Shown: piece by piece, positions 32,246 through 40,766 of the stretch
Numbering within the stretch: position 1 is the first letter of the stretch
How the letters are laid out: each line of letters opens with the position of its first letter
NCBI GenBank assembly: GCA_049323435.1
Contig: JBMOMX010000038.1
Coordinates: 1 to 64,000, forward strand
DNA from: UBA11222 sp049323435
GTDB taxonomy: Bacteria > Pseudomonadota > Alphaproteobacteria > UBA11222
Reading direction: 5' to 3'
Length of the DNA: 64,000 nt
The notes under the pieces: generated by a model
What the model was told of the DNA's origin: nothing
The model's input: the letters and a program-made list of their open reading frames with translations, nothing else
Database searches by the model: none
Translations under genes and position numbers: made by a program

Positions 32246-33238
32246 TTACTCCGCCGCCTGCGCCGCCGCGGCTATTGCGGCCACGGGTTGCGGCGTGATG
32301 CCCAATCTTGCAAACAGCGCGTCATCGCGTTCCTTGGCCGGGTTTTTCGTGGTCAGCAGTTTCGGCCCGATAAAGATCGACCCCGCGCCCGCCAGAAAAC
32401 ACAGCGCCTGAGTTTCGTCATTCATCTGTTCGCGCCCCGCCGACAGCCGCACCACAGAGGCGGGCATCAGAATTTTCGCCACCGCCACCGTGCGCACAAA
32501 TTCAAAACTGTCGAGCCGGTCTTCGCCATAGACAGGCGTGCCTTCGGTCTGGATCAGCATATTGACCGGCACGCTTTCGGGATGTTCCGGCAGATTGGCC
32601 AGCGTATGCAGCATACCGATACGGTCGGAACGCGCCTCGCCCATGCCGACAATGCCGCCGCAGCACACATTGATGCCTGCATCACGCACATAACTAAGCG
32701 TATCCAGCCGGTCCTGATAGGTCCGTGAACTGATCACCTTGCCGTAAAATTCCGGCGAGGTGTCGATATTGTGATTGTAATAGTCGAGCCCCGCATCCTT
32801 TAGCCGCCGCGCCTGCAAATCTGTCAGCATCCCAAGCGTCACGCAGGTTTCCATGCCCAGCGCCGCCACGCCCTCGACCATCTGGCACACCGCGTCCAGA
32901 TCCTTGTCCTTGGGATTGCGCCACGCGGCCCCCATGCAATAGCGGCTGGCGCCCGCCTCTTTGGCGCGCTTCGCCTCGGCGATCACCTCCTCGACCGGCA
33001 TCAGCTTGGTGGCCTTGACCGGCGTCTCGAACTTGGCCGATTGCGCGCAATAGCCGCAATCCTCGGGGCAGCCGCCGGTTTTGATGCTGAGCAAGGTGCT
33101 CATCTGCACCTGATTGGGATCGAAATATTTGCGATGCGCCGTCTGCGCCTGAAAAATCAGATCGTTGAACGGCAGCGCGAACAAAGCGGCGATTTCCTCG
33201 CGGGTCCAGTCATGCCGTAATTCTGTGCCTTTGTGCAT
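32246..33238 (-). CDS. bioB: Biotin synthase BioB
   Basis: A 330-residue radical-SAM enzyme that inserts sulfur into dethiobiotin. The 4Fe-4S cysteines are Cys57, Cys61 and Cys64 in CPEDCGYCAQ. The 2Fe-2S region and the substrate motif YNHNIDTSPEFYG are visible. The C-terminal tail is alanine-rich. No other bio genes lie nearby. ATG at 33238; the gene ends at 32246, just before the repeat and pyrF on the same strand. It follows acs after one base (33240 is the acs stop end), so it may share its transcript. Confidence 0.95.
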   Translation of the reverse strand: MHKGTELRHDWTREEIAALFALPFNDLIFQAQTAHRKYFDPNQVQMSTLLSIKTGGCPEDCGYCAQSAKFETPVKATKLMPVEEVIAEAKRAKEAGASRYCMGAAWRNPKDKDLDAVCQMVEGVAALGMETCVTLGMLTDLQARRLKDAGLDYYNHNIDTSPEFYGKVISSRTYQDRLDTLSYVRDAGINVCCGGIVGMGEARSDRIGMLHTLANLPEHPESVPVNMLIQTEGTPVYGEDRLDSFEFVRTVAVAKILMPASVVRLSAGREQMNDETQALCFLAGAGSIFIGPKLLTTKNPAKERDDALFARLGITPQPVAAIAAAAQAAE

Positions 33239-33239
33239 A

Positions 33240-35186
33240 TTATCCGCCTTTATTCATACGATTATTCACCAGATCCTCGACCACGCTGGGATCGGCCAGC
33301 GTCGAGATATCGCCCAGCGAGGAATACTCATTTTCCGCGATCTTGCGCAAGATGCGGCGCATGATTTTGCCCGAACGGGTTTTCGGCAGGCCAGGCGCCC
33401 ATTGCAGCAGATCGGGCGCGGCGATGGGGCTGATTTCCTTGCGCACCCATTGCACCAGCTCCTTGCGCAGTTCCTCGCCCGGCGCAACGCCCGCATTCAG
33501 CGTGACATAGGCGTAAATCCCCTGGCCCTTAATGTCATGCGGATAGCCCACCACGGCGGCCTCGGCCACCTTGGGGTGCGCCACCAGCGCCGATTCCACC
33601 TCGGCCGTGCCCATGCGATGGCCCGAAACATTCAGCACGTCATCGACCCGGCCGGTAATCCAGTAATAGCCGTCTTCGTCGCGCCTGCACCCGTCGCCGG
33701 TGAAATATTTTCCGGGATAGGTGGTGAAATAGGTTTCGATAAAGCGCGCATGATCGCCATAGACGGTGCGCATCTGGCCCGGCCAGCTGCCGCTCAGGCA
33801 CAGATTACCGGATGCGGCGCCTTCCAGCACCGCGCCTTCGGCATCCACCAGCACCGGCTGCACCCCGAAAAACGGCCGGGTCGCGGAACCGGGTTTCAGC
33901 GCCGTCGCGCCCGGCAGCGGCGCGATCAGAATGCCGCCGGTTTCGGTTTGCCACCAGGTGTCGACAATCGGGCAGCGCCCTTCGCCAACCACCCGGTGAT
34001 ACCAGAGCCAGGCTTCGGGATTGATCGGTTCGCCGACCGAGCCGAGCAAACGCAGGCTTTTGCGGCTGGTGGACGTGACCGGCCCGTCGCCTTCGCGCAT
34101 CAGCGACCGCAACGCCGTGGGCGCGGTGTAGAAAATATTGACCTGATGCTTGTCGCACACCTGCCAGAAACGGCTGTTGGTGGGATAGTTCGGCACGCCT
34201 TCGAACATCAGCGTCGTTGCGCCGTTCGACAGCGGGCCATAGACAATATAGCTGTGCCCGGTCACCCAGCCGACATCGGCGGTGCACCAGTAAATATCGC
34301 CGTCATGATAATCGAACACAGTGTGATGCGTCAGGCTGACGAACACCATATAGCCGCCGGTGGTGTGCAGCACGCCTTTGGGTTTGCCGGTGGAACCCGA
34401 CGTGTACAGAATGAACATCGGGTCTTCGGCGTTCATTTCCTCCGGCGCACAGGTGGCAGGCACGTTCGCCGCCGCCTCATGCAGCCAGATATCGCGCCCC
34501 GCCTGCATCGTGATCGCGCCGCCGGTGCGCCGCGCCACGATCACGGATTTGACGCCGGGACATTGCCGCAACGCCTCGTCGGTGTTGGCCTTTAGCGGAA
34601 TTTTTTTGCCGCCGCGCACGCCCTCATCCGCCGTGATCACGCAATTGGATTCGCAATCGAGAATGCGCCCGGCCAGCGCATCGGGCGAAAAGCCGCCAAA
34701 CACCACCGAATGCACGGCGCCTATGCGCGTGCAGGCCAGCATGGCATAGGTGGCCTCGGGGATCATCGGCATATAGATGGTCACCCGGTCGCCCTTTTTG
34801 ACGCCGCGTGATTTAAGCACATTGGCGAAACGGCAAACCTCGTCATGCAGCTGGCGGTAGGTGATGCGTTTATCATCAGTGGGTTCATCGCCTTCCCAGA
34901 TGATCGCCACCTGATCGCCGCGTTTGGCGAGATGCCGGTCGATGCAATTGACGCTGGCGTTCAGCGTGCCGTCTTCATACCAGCGGATGCGGAAATCCTT
35001 CGCATCAAAGGACACATCCTTGACCTTTGTGTAAGGCCGGATCCAGTCAATGCGTTTGCCCTGCTCGCCCCAGAACGCCTCGGGATTTTTGATCGAGGCC
35101 TCATACATGGCCAGATATTTGGCGTTATCCACCCAGGCCTTTTTGGCCCATTCGGCGGGGACGGGGAAAGTCTGATCGTTCGACAT
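33240..35186 (-). CDS. acs: Acetyl-CoA synthetase
   Basis: A 648-residue AMP-forming acetate:CoA ligase, giving acetyl-CoA from acetate. The AMP-binding motif YTSGSTGKPKG is at about residue 267-277, the core WWQTETGG motif is present, and the C-terminal PKTRSGKIMRR carries the catalytic lysine that is acetylated in known enzymes. Length fits Acs. It lies directly upstream of bioB on the same strand and downstream of the crotonase, eight bases from its stop. ATG at 35186 follows GGAACATCC. The context suggests acetate or acyl release during catabolism. Confidence 0.95.
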   Translation of the reverse strand: MSNDQTFPVPAEWAKKAWVDNAKYLAMYEASIKNPEAFWGEQGKRIDWIRPYTKVKDVSFDAKDFRIRWYEDGTLNASVNCIDRHLAKRGDQVAIIWEGDEPTDDKRITYRQLHDEVCRFANVLKSRGVKKGDRVTIYMPMIPEATYAMLACTRIGAVHSVVFGGFSPDALAGRILDCESNCVITADEGVRGGKKIPLKANTDEALRQCPGVKSVIVARRTGGAITMQAGRDIWLHEAAANVPATCAPEEMNAEDPMFILYTSGSTGKPKGVLHTTGGYMVFVSLTHHTVFDYHDGDIYWCTADVGWVTGHSYIVYGPLSNGATTLMFEGVPNYPTNSRFWQVCDKHQVNIFYTAPTALRSLMREGDGPVTSTSRKSLRLLGSVGEPINPEAWLWYHRVVGEGRCPIVDTWWQTETGGILIAPLPGATALKPGSATRPFFGVQPVLVDAEGAVLEGAASGNLCLSGSWPGQMRTVYGDHARFIETYFTTYPGKYFTGDGCRRDEDGYYWITGRVDDVLNVSGHRMGTAEVESALVAHPKVAEAAVVGYPHDIKGQGIYAYVTLNAGVAPGEELRKELVQWVRKEISPIAAPDLLQWAPGLPKTRSGKIMRRILRKIAENEYSSLGDISTLADPSVVEDLVNNRMNKGG

Positions 35187-35194
35187 GGATGTTC

Positions 35195-35980
35195 CTATTT
35201 TTTACCAAACACAGGCGGGCGCTTTTCGGCAAAGGCGCGCTGGGCTTCTTTAGCATCATTGCTGCGCATCGTCTCGCCTTCCATCGCCAGCGACAGCGGC
35301 AGCACCTGATTGGAGATGGCGCGGATATAGCTGTTGATCGGCACCTTGGAGGCGATGATCGCGGCCTGCGGCCCCGCCGCCAGCCGGTCGGCGCATTCCA
35401 TTGCTTTGGTCATAATATCCTTGTCATCAACCAGAAAATTCACCAGCCCCATATCGAACAGCGCCTGGCCGGTCAGCCGTTCGCCGGTCATCAAAAACCA
35501 TTTTGCGCGGTTGACGCCCAGCAGCAGCGGCCAGATCACCTGCCCGCCATCGCCAGCACCTATGCCCATATTGACATGGGTGTCGGCGAAAACCGTGCTG
35601 TGCCCGGCCACCACCACATCGCATAGCAGCGAAATTGTCGCGCCCAGCCCCATCGCATAGCCCTGCACCGCAGAGATAATGGGTTTGCGCAGTTCCAGAA
35701 TATGATCGACGATCTGGCGCCCCTCTTCCAGGGTCAGGCTGGCGGCATCGCCGCCGCCGCCAAAATCGCCGCCCGCACAAAAGGCGCGGCCAGCCGCCGC
35801 CAGCAGAACGACTTTCACATCGCGGTCCGCCTCCGCATCGCGCGTAAAGCGGGCCAGCTCATGGTGCAGAACCCCGTTCACCGCATTCAGCCGTTCCGGC
35901 CGGTTCAGCGTAACCACCGCCACGCCATTGGCCCGCTTGTCGATCAACATGGCCTGATAATTTTCCTGCCGCAAAGTCAT
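35195..35980 (-). CDS. Enoyl-CoA hydratase/isomerase family protein
   Basis: A 261-residue crotonase. The oxyanion motifs are seen in GRAFCAGGDFGGG and VQGYAMGLGATIS. At the position where classical hydratases have FGQPE with catalytic Glu, this protein reads FADTHVNMGIGAGDGG, so hydration is not assured and it may have another crotonase activity (decarboxylase, isomerase or hydrolase). ATG at 35980 follows GGAGGATCAC. It is upstream of acs-bioB on the same strand. Possible function in the same catabolic block, substrate unknown. Confidence 0.87.
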   Translation of the reverse strand: MTLRQENYQAMLIDKRANGVAVVTLNRPERLNAVNGVLHHELARFTRDAEADRDVKVVLLAAAGRAFCAGGDFGGGGDAASLTLEEGRQIVDHILELRKPIISAVQGYAMGLGATISLLCDVVVAGHSTVFADTHVNMGIGAGDGGQVIWPLLLGVNRAKWFLMTGERLTGQALFDMGLVNFLVDDKDIMTKAMECADRLAAGPQAAIIASKVPINSYIRAISNQVLPLSLAMEGETMRSNDAKEAQRAFAEKRPPVFGKK

Positions 35981-36046
35981 GATGTGATCCTCCCTGTTTC
36001 GCGCCCCCTGATCTGAAGGGTTCTAGCTTTGTGTATGAACATCCCG

Positions 36047-36922
36047 CTAAGCGCCCGGCGCCAGTTCCGCCAGCAGCGCATTATCCGTCATACGGCCCCC
36101 ATCGGGGGGGATGGCCTGAATGCAGACATGGCTGGCGCCGGCCTGGAAATGCGCATCTATCCGCTCACGGATTCTCCCGGCATCCCCCCAGGCGACAATG
36201 GCGTCTGTCACCCGGTCGCTTTTGGTGTCAATTTCATCGGCGCTGAAACCAAGCCGCAGCAGATTATTGCGGTAATTGGGCAGCGCCAGATAAAAGCCGA
36301 TGGTCTTGCGCGCCACATCGCGCGCTTTGGCCGGATCGGTTATGCCCAGCACCATCTGTTCAACGCACAGCATCGGCCCCGCACCCAGAATTTTGCGCGC
36401 CATGGCGGTATGTTCCGGCGTCACCAGATAGGGATGCGCGCCCGCCGTATGGGTTTTCGCCAGTTCCAGCATTTTCGGGCCAAGTGCTGCAATGACCGTT
36501 AGCGGGGCTTCCGCCGGGGCAATGCCGGTGAAGGGCGCGCCAGTTTTCATACCTTCCAGATAGGCCTTCATGGTCGCCACCGGCGCACCATATTTATGGC
36601 CGCGCACGCCTTCGACCAGCGGCACATGCGACACGCCCAGCCCAAGCAGAAAGCGCCCGCCGGACTGTTCGGCCAGCGTGTTCTGGCCGCTGACCGAGGC
36701 GCGCGCATCGCGCGCATAGATATTGGCAATGCCGGTGGCGACAATCAGTTTCTGCGTATTGGCGAGCAGCCAGGCCGCATGGGCAAAGGGTTCGCGCCCC
36801 GTGGCCTCGGGAATCCACAGCGCGCTATAGCCCCATTTCTCCACCTGCTGGGCAAATGCCGCCGCCTCGGCCGCCGTCATGCCATCGGTGAACTGCCATA
36901 CGCCCAATTTTCCCAGCTGCAT
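36047..36922 (-). CDS. LLM-class oxidoreductase, F420-dependent type (TIGR03620-like)
   Basis: A 291-residue luciferase-like enzyme. Visible features: the N-terminal strand KLGVWQFTDGMT, GYSALWIPEATGREPF, and the family pattern FLLGLGVSHVPLVEGVRG. The C-terminal part with QAGASHVCIQAIPPDGG is typical. The likely cofactor is F420 by family assignment only. ATG at 36922 follows GAGGAGAAAATC. It is on the same strand as the alpha/beta hydrolase upstream (26 bases away) and other LLM genes, and could be part of a transcript with them. Confidence 0.87.
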   Translation of the reverse strand: MQLGKLGVWQFTDGMTAAEAAAFAQQVEKWGYSALWIPEATGREPFAHAAWLLANTQKLIVATGIANIYARDARASVSGQNTLAEQSGGRFLLGLGVSHVPLVEGVRGHKYGAPVATMKAYLEGMKTGAPFTGIAPAEAPLTVIAALGPKMLELAKTHTAGAHPYLVTPEHTAMARKILGAGPMLCVEQMVLGITDPAKARDVARKTIGFYLALPNYRNNLLRLGFSADEIDTKSDRVTDAIVAWGDAGRIRERIDAHFQAGASHVCIQAIPPDGGRMTDNALLAELAPGA

Positions 36923-36948
36923 GATTTTCTCCTCGCGCTTGTGCTCAT

Positions 36949-37890
36949 TTACTGGTTTTCAGAAATAAACTTCTCGGCTACCGCCGCGCTTTCGTCCGGA
37001 ATTTCTTCCATCGGCACATGCCCCACGCCGGCAAACACATGCAGGGTTGAATTAGGAATGCCCGCGTCAAAAGTCTGCCCCATAGACAGCGGCAACAGCC
37101 CGTCTTTATCGCCCCACAGAATCAAGGTCGGGGCCTGGATTTCCTTCAGCCGCCCCTCCAGAAGATTGTCCCATGGCAGTTTTAACCGCATCTTGCTGAC
37201 CTGACGGTTGCCTTCATGGCGCACCATATCGTGAAACTGATCGATCAGCGCGTCTGTCACCTTGCCGGGATCGCCATAGACGGAACGCACACCTTCCGCC
37301 ACGATAGAACGCGGCGTCATCCAGGCCATCAGATCGCCGATCACCGGCTTGCCCATCAATTGAAACGCCAGCGGGATTTTGCGCGGCCCATCAGGCATGG
37401 CAATGCCGCCCGCATCAATCAGGATCAGATGCGTCACCCGCTTGGGATAGGCAATCGCATAGGCCCCCGCCAGTTCGCCGCCCCAGCTATTTCCCGCCAG
37501 CGCAAAACGGTATAGTTCCAGCTTTTCGGTGAAGGCCCGCACAAACGCCACGGCAGCGGCATCTGAATAATCCTGCGTGGCGGTGCGCCCGGTCAGCCCA
37601 TGCCCGGGCAGATCGAGGCTGATCAGCCGGTAGCGGCCGCTGAGCGCCTTGACCCAGCCTTCCCAGGTAAACAGTGACGAGCTGGTTCCATGCAGCAACA
37701 CAATCACCGGCGCGGCGCGGTCGCCCTGATCGCGGTAATGCACGCGCGTGCCATCCGCCAATGTGGTGAAGCGCGATACCCCGCCGCCATATTTCGCTAC
37801 CAGTTCATCATGGGGAATATCCGGCGTGTACAGAATATATCCGGCAATGGCGATAAGCGCCGCCAGGCCGATCAGTATTTTACGCAGCAT
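36949..37890 (-). CDS. Alpha/beta hydrolase, membrane-anchored
   Basis: A 313-residue alpha/beta hydrolase with an N-terminal hydrophobic segment (residues 5-22, ILIGLAALIAIAGYILY) that probably anchors it to the membrane or exports it. The oxyanion sequence HGTSSSLFTW is at about 68-77; the nucleophile Ser is in GNSWGGELA (near 141); the His is in GVGHVPMEE. It is similar in layout to C-C bond hydrolases and haloalkane-type enzymes. ATG at 37890 follows GGAGCGTCAGG. It lies between two LLM genes on the same strand. Substrate unknown. Confidence 0.88.
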   Translation of the reverse strand: MLRKILIGLAALIAIAGYILYTPDIPHDELVAKYGGGVSRFTTLADGTRVHYRDQGDRAAPVIVLLHGTSSSLFTWEGWVKALSGRYRLISLDLPGHGLTGRTATQDYSDAAAVAFVRAFTEKLELYRFALAGNSWGGELAGAYAIAYPKRVTHLILIDAGGIAMPDGPRKIPLAFQLMGKPVIGDLMAWMTPRSIVAEGVRSVYGDPGKVTDALIDQFHDMVRHEGNRQVSKMRLKLPWDNLLEGRLKEIQAPTLILWGDKDGLLPLSMGQTFDAGIPNSTLHVFAGVGHVPMEEIPDESAAVAEKFISENQ

Positions 37891-37909
37891 TCCTGACGCT
37901 CCAGTTCCG

Positions 37910-38752
37910 CTATCTAATTTTCTGCATCACTTCGGCCATCTTGTCGAGGCGCGCAATATTGGCGGCGGCGTCTTCCGATGGCAGTCCAAACACCACCCGC
38001 TTGACGCCCGCATCCACGAACGGCTTGATTTTTTCCGCATCCGCCGCAACACCGAACACGCTGATTTCAACACTGTCCGGGTCGCGGTCGCGTTCGGCCA
38101 GCATCTGGCGGAATTTTGGAATACTGGCCACCACATCGTCGCGCCCCTGAATGGGCATCCAGCCATCGCCATATTCCGCCGCGCGCCGCGCGCCATGCGG
38201 ATAGCCGCCGCCGACAATCACCGGCGGATGCGGTTTCTGCACCGTCTTCGGCCAGGTCATGAACGGCTCGAAATTTACATGCTTGCCATGATATTCCGGT
38301 TTGCTTTTGGAACAAATCAGCTTGATCGCCTCAATACGTTCGCGCATCACTTCCATGCGTTCGGAAAATTTCGTGCCATGATCGGCCATTTCCTCGGCGT
38401 TCCAGCCCGCCCCGACGCCAAACAGAAACCGCCCGCCCGACAGCGTGTCCAGCGTGCAGATTTCCTTGGCGGTCTGGATCGGATCGCGCTGCACCACCAG
38501 GCAGATGCCCGTCGCCAGCTTGAGTTTTTTGGTCACCGCCGACATTGTGGCCAGCGCGACAAACGGGTCCATCACATCATAATAGGCTTTTGGCAGCTCC
38601 GGCCCGCCCGGCCAGGGTGATTTGCGCGACACGGGAATATGCGAATGTTCCGGCGCCCAGTAGGATTCAAAGCCGCGCGCTTCCATGGCGGCCCCCAGTT
38701 CGGCAGGGGTAATCGAATAATCCGTTGGAAACATGGAAATGCCGTACTGCAT
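37910..38752 (-). CDS. LLM-class oxidoreductase, F420-dependent type (TIGR03619-like)
   Basis: A 280-residue luciferase-like enzyme. Typical features are GISMFPTDYSITPAELG, the APEHSHIP segment, GGRFLFGVGAGWNAEEM and PHPPVIVGGGYPHGA. It pairs with the divergent gene at 38843, which has the same subfamily pattern but a different N-terminus (SRYP instead of SRKS), so the two are probably old paralogues. ATG at 38752 follows GGGAGGCG. F420 use is a prediction from family, not shown by sequence. Confidence 0.88.
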   Translation of the reverse strand: MQYGISMFPTDYSITPAELGAAMEARGFESYWAPEHSHIPVSRKSPWPGGPELPKAYYDVMDPFVALATMSAVTKKLKLATGICLVVQRDPIQTAKEICTLDTLSGGRFLFGVGAGWNAEEMADHGTKFSERMEVMRERIEAIKLICSKSKPEYHGKHVNFEPFMTWPKTVQKPHPPVIVGGGYPHGARRAAEYGDGWMPIQGRDDVVASIPKFRQMLAERDRDPDSVEISVFGVAADAEKIKPFVDAGVKRVVFGLPSEDAAANIARLDKMAEVMQKIR

Positions 38753-38842
38753 GTTCGCCTCCCTGGTGCATGGCTTATGGTTGCATCAGCCTAGCACAGC
38801 ACCGTACACTTCTGCAAAACAACGATAGCCAGGGAGATCAGC

Positions 38843-39709
38843 ATGGTTGAGGTCGGAATTTTTTGCAGCACCAGCGGCGCAACACCCCCGGATCAGATTG
38901 CGGCCATGGGCAAGGCCATCGAGGAGCGCGGCTTTGCCGCCCTGTGGGTGCCGGAACATGTGCTGTTCTTTGATGAATATGCGTCACGCTATCCCTATTC
39001 CGAAGATGGCAAGATCAGCGGCTTTCGCCACGGCATGATGGACCCGTTCATCTCGCTGGCCTTTCTGGCGGCGCACACCAAAAAAATCCGTATTGGCACG
39101 GCGGTCGCCCTGGTGCCGCAGCGTGAACCCATCTACACCGCCAAAGTGGTCGCCGATGTGGATTATCTGTCGGGCGGGCGGCTGAATCTCGGTGTTGGCG
39201 TCGGCTGGCTGAAGGAAGAATTTGACGCGCTGCGCATTCCGTTTGCCGACCGCGGCAAGCGGGTGCGCGAATGTATCAAGGTGATGCAGACCCTGTGGTG
39301 CGATGAAGTGTCGCAATATAAAGGCGAGCTGTTCAATCTGCCGCCCAGCCTGCAAAACCCCAAGCCGGTGCAAAAGCCGCATCCGCCGATCTTTTTCGGC
39401 GGCGAAAGCGAACCGGCGTTAAAGCGTGTCGCCGATATCGGCCAGGGCTGGCTGGGCGCGGGCATGATGCCGGAAGACATGCCGCCCAAGCTGAAACGGC
39501 TGGATGAACTGCTCGCCAATAATGGGCGCAGCCGCAAGGATGTGAAGATTTATGTGATGCCGAATGCGCCCGCGCGCGACGCCGACCGTTTCAAACGCTA
39601 TGAGGATATTGGCGTTGAACAGGTCGTGCATATGGTGGGCGGGCGCGGGCTGGATGAATTCAAAACCCGGCTCGACGGCATCGCCAAACTGGCGGGGGTG
39701 AAGGCCTGA
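38843..39709 (+). CDS. LLM-class oxidoreductase, F420-dependent type (TIGR03619-like)
   Basis: A 288-residue luciferase-like enzyme, divergent from the paralogue at 37910 across a 90-base interval. Visible features are FAALWVPEHVLFF, the SGGRLNLGVGVGWLKEEF block and KPHPPIFFGGESEPALKR. The ATG at 38843 follows AGGGAGATCAG. It ends 12 bases before the MITE-like element at 39721. As for the other copies, F420 use is a family prediction. Confidence 0.88.
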   Translation: MVEVGIFCSTSGATPPDQIAAMGKAIEERGFAALWVPEHVLFFDEYASRYPYSEDGKISGFRHGMMDPFISLAFLAAHTKKIRIGTAVALVPQREPIYTAKVVADVDYLSGGRLNLGVGVGWLKEEFDALRIPFADRGKRVRECIKVMQTLWCDEVSQYKGELFNLPPSLQNPKPVQKPHPPIFFGGESEPALKRVADIGQGWLGAGMMPEDMPPKLKRLDELLANNGRSRKDVKIYVMPNAPARDADRFKRYEDIGVEQVVHMVGGRGLDEFKTRLDGIAKLAGVKA

Positions 39710-39720
39710 ATGAGAGCAGA

Positions 39721-39880
39721 ATGATTTTAGAATGAATCGCCCCAAACTCAGTGTCACCCCGCACTTGTTGCGGGGTCCAGGGACAAACACTCAGGCCTGT
39801 GCTTGTGACTCCTGGACCCCGGAATAAATCCGGGGTGACAGGCCGGGTTTGACGCATAGCTCAATCCAAAATCACCCAAA
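39721..39880 (+). repeat. MITE-like element with GTCACC...GGTGACA core
   Basis: The left end, ATGATTTTAGAATGAATC (39721-39738), repeats that at 6329-6345 almost exactly, and the next bases to TGTCACC match with a 3-base gap. The core is 39752-39840 (89 bases, the same length as 22101-22189). The right end on the minus strand, GTGATTTTGGATTGA (39876 back), mirrors the left end, forming an inverted repeat. It lies just before the YeeE gene, whose ribosome-binding site (39882-39889) is right after its right end. Confidence 0.7.
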
Positions 39881-39893
39881 ACCGGAGAAGATC

Positions 39894-40322
39894 ATGGAAA
39901 ATTTCACGCCCATCAGCGCACTGACAGGCGGCATGCTGATCGGCCTGTCGGCCGTTCTGTTCATGCTGCTGAATGGCCGCATTGCAGGCGTCAGCGGCAT
40001 TGCGGGCGGGCTGATTATGCCGGTTGCAGGCGACTGGCAATGGCGGCTGGCCTTTGTTCTGGGGCTGGTAGCCGGGCCGCTGGTCTATATGGCGCTGGGC
40101 GGGCAGTTGCCCGAAATTCAGTTTCCTGTGTCTTCTCCTAGCTGGCTGATGACGGCTGGGCTGCTGGTTGGATTTGGCACGCGGCTTGGCAGCGGCTGCA
40201 CCAGCGGTCATGGCGTATGCGGCGTCTCTCGTCTTTCCATACGATCCCTGGCGGCGACGGGCGCGTTCATGTTCACCGGCTTTGCGACCGTCTATATCAT
40301 CCGTCATGCGATGGGGGCGTGA
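39894..40322 (+). CDS. YeeE/YedE family sulfur-compound transporter, first subunit
   Basis: A 142-residue membrane protein with about four helices (GGMLIGLSAVLFMLLNGR, GLIMPVAGDWQWRLAFVLGLVAGP, and later segments). The signature GSGCTSGHGVCGVSRLS carries the two cysteines conserved in thiosulfate/sulfur import proteins of this family. It probably works with the next gene as the two halves of one channel. ATG at 39894 follows CCGGAGAAG; a longer upstream frame starting in the repeat is rejected. One base separates it from the next gene. Confidence 0.88.
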   Translation: MENFTPISALTGGMLIGLSAVLFMLLNGRIAGVSGIAGGLIMPVAGDWQWRLAFVLGLVAGPLVYMALGGQLPEIQFPVSSPSWLMTAGLLVGFGTRLGSGCTSGHGVCGVSRLSIRSLAATGAFMFTGFATVYIIRHAMGA

Positions 40323-40323
40323 C

Positions 40324-40752
40324 ATGAACAAAATTATTTCCGCCTTTGCAGTTGGCATCGTGTTCGGGATTGGCCTGACCATTGCGCAGATGGTGAACCC
40401 CGCCAAAGTTCTTTCATTCCTTGATCTGGCCGGAAACTGGGACCCGAGCCTGGCCTTTGTCATGGGCGGCGGCGCGGGGGTTGCGGCCATTGGCTATCGG
40501 CTGGTGTTGCGCCGTCCGCGCCCCGTATTGGCGGATGTGTTTCAGGTCCCCACACGTACCGATCTAGATGCGCCACTGGTCGTTGGGGCTAGCCTGTTCG
40601 GCATAGGCTGGGGGATTGCCGGTCTTTGCCCAGGCCCCGCAATTGCAGTACTGGCGCTTGGATACACTGAAGGGCTGATCTTTGCGCTGGCGATGCTCAG
40701 CGGCTTTGCGCTGTATGCTTCTTATGAAAAGCACAAATTAAAAACAAAATAA
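40324..40752 (+). CDS. YeeE/YedE family (DUF6691-type) transporter, second subunit
   Basis: A 142-residue membrane protein with four or so hydrophobic helices. It contains the family motif GIAGLCPGPAI with the conserved Cys. It starts one base after the previous stop (TGACATG) and is clearly co-translated. Such pairs are often next to sulfur-metabolism or Fe-S genes and import sulfur compounds such as thiosulfate; here they lie in a region with C-S-active-looking enzymes. Ten or so hydrophobic residues at each end are typical. The ATG is chosen because the overlapping longer frame is the previous gene out of frame. Confidence 0.88.
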   Translation: MNKIISAFAVGIVFGIGLTIAQMVNPAKVLSFLDLAGNWDPSLAFVMGGGAGVAAIGYRLVLRRPRPVLADVFQVPTRTDLDAPLVVGASLFGIGWGIAGLCPGPAIAVLALGYTEGLIFALAMLSGFALYASYEKHKLKTK

Positions 40753-40766
40753 GAAAGGAACATCCA

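Noticed and set aside
33165..34595. Plus-strand 476-codon open frame over acs
   Set aside because: Antisense to acetyl-CoA synthetase, with no recognised domain.
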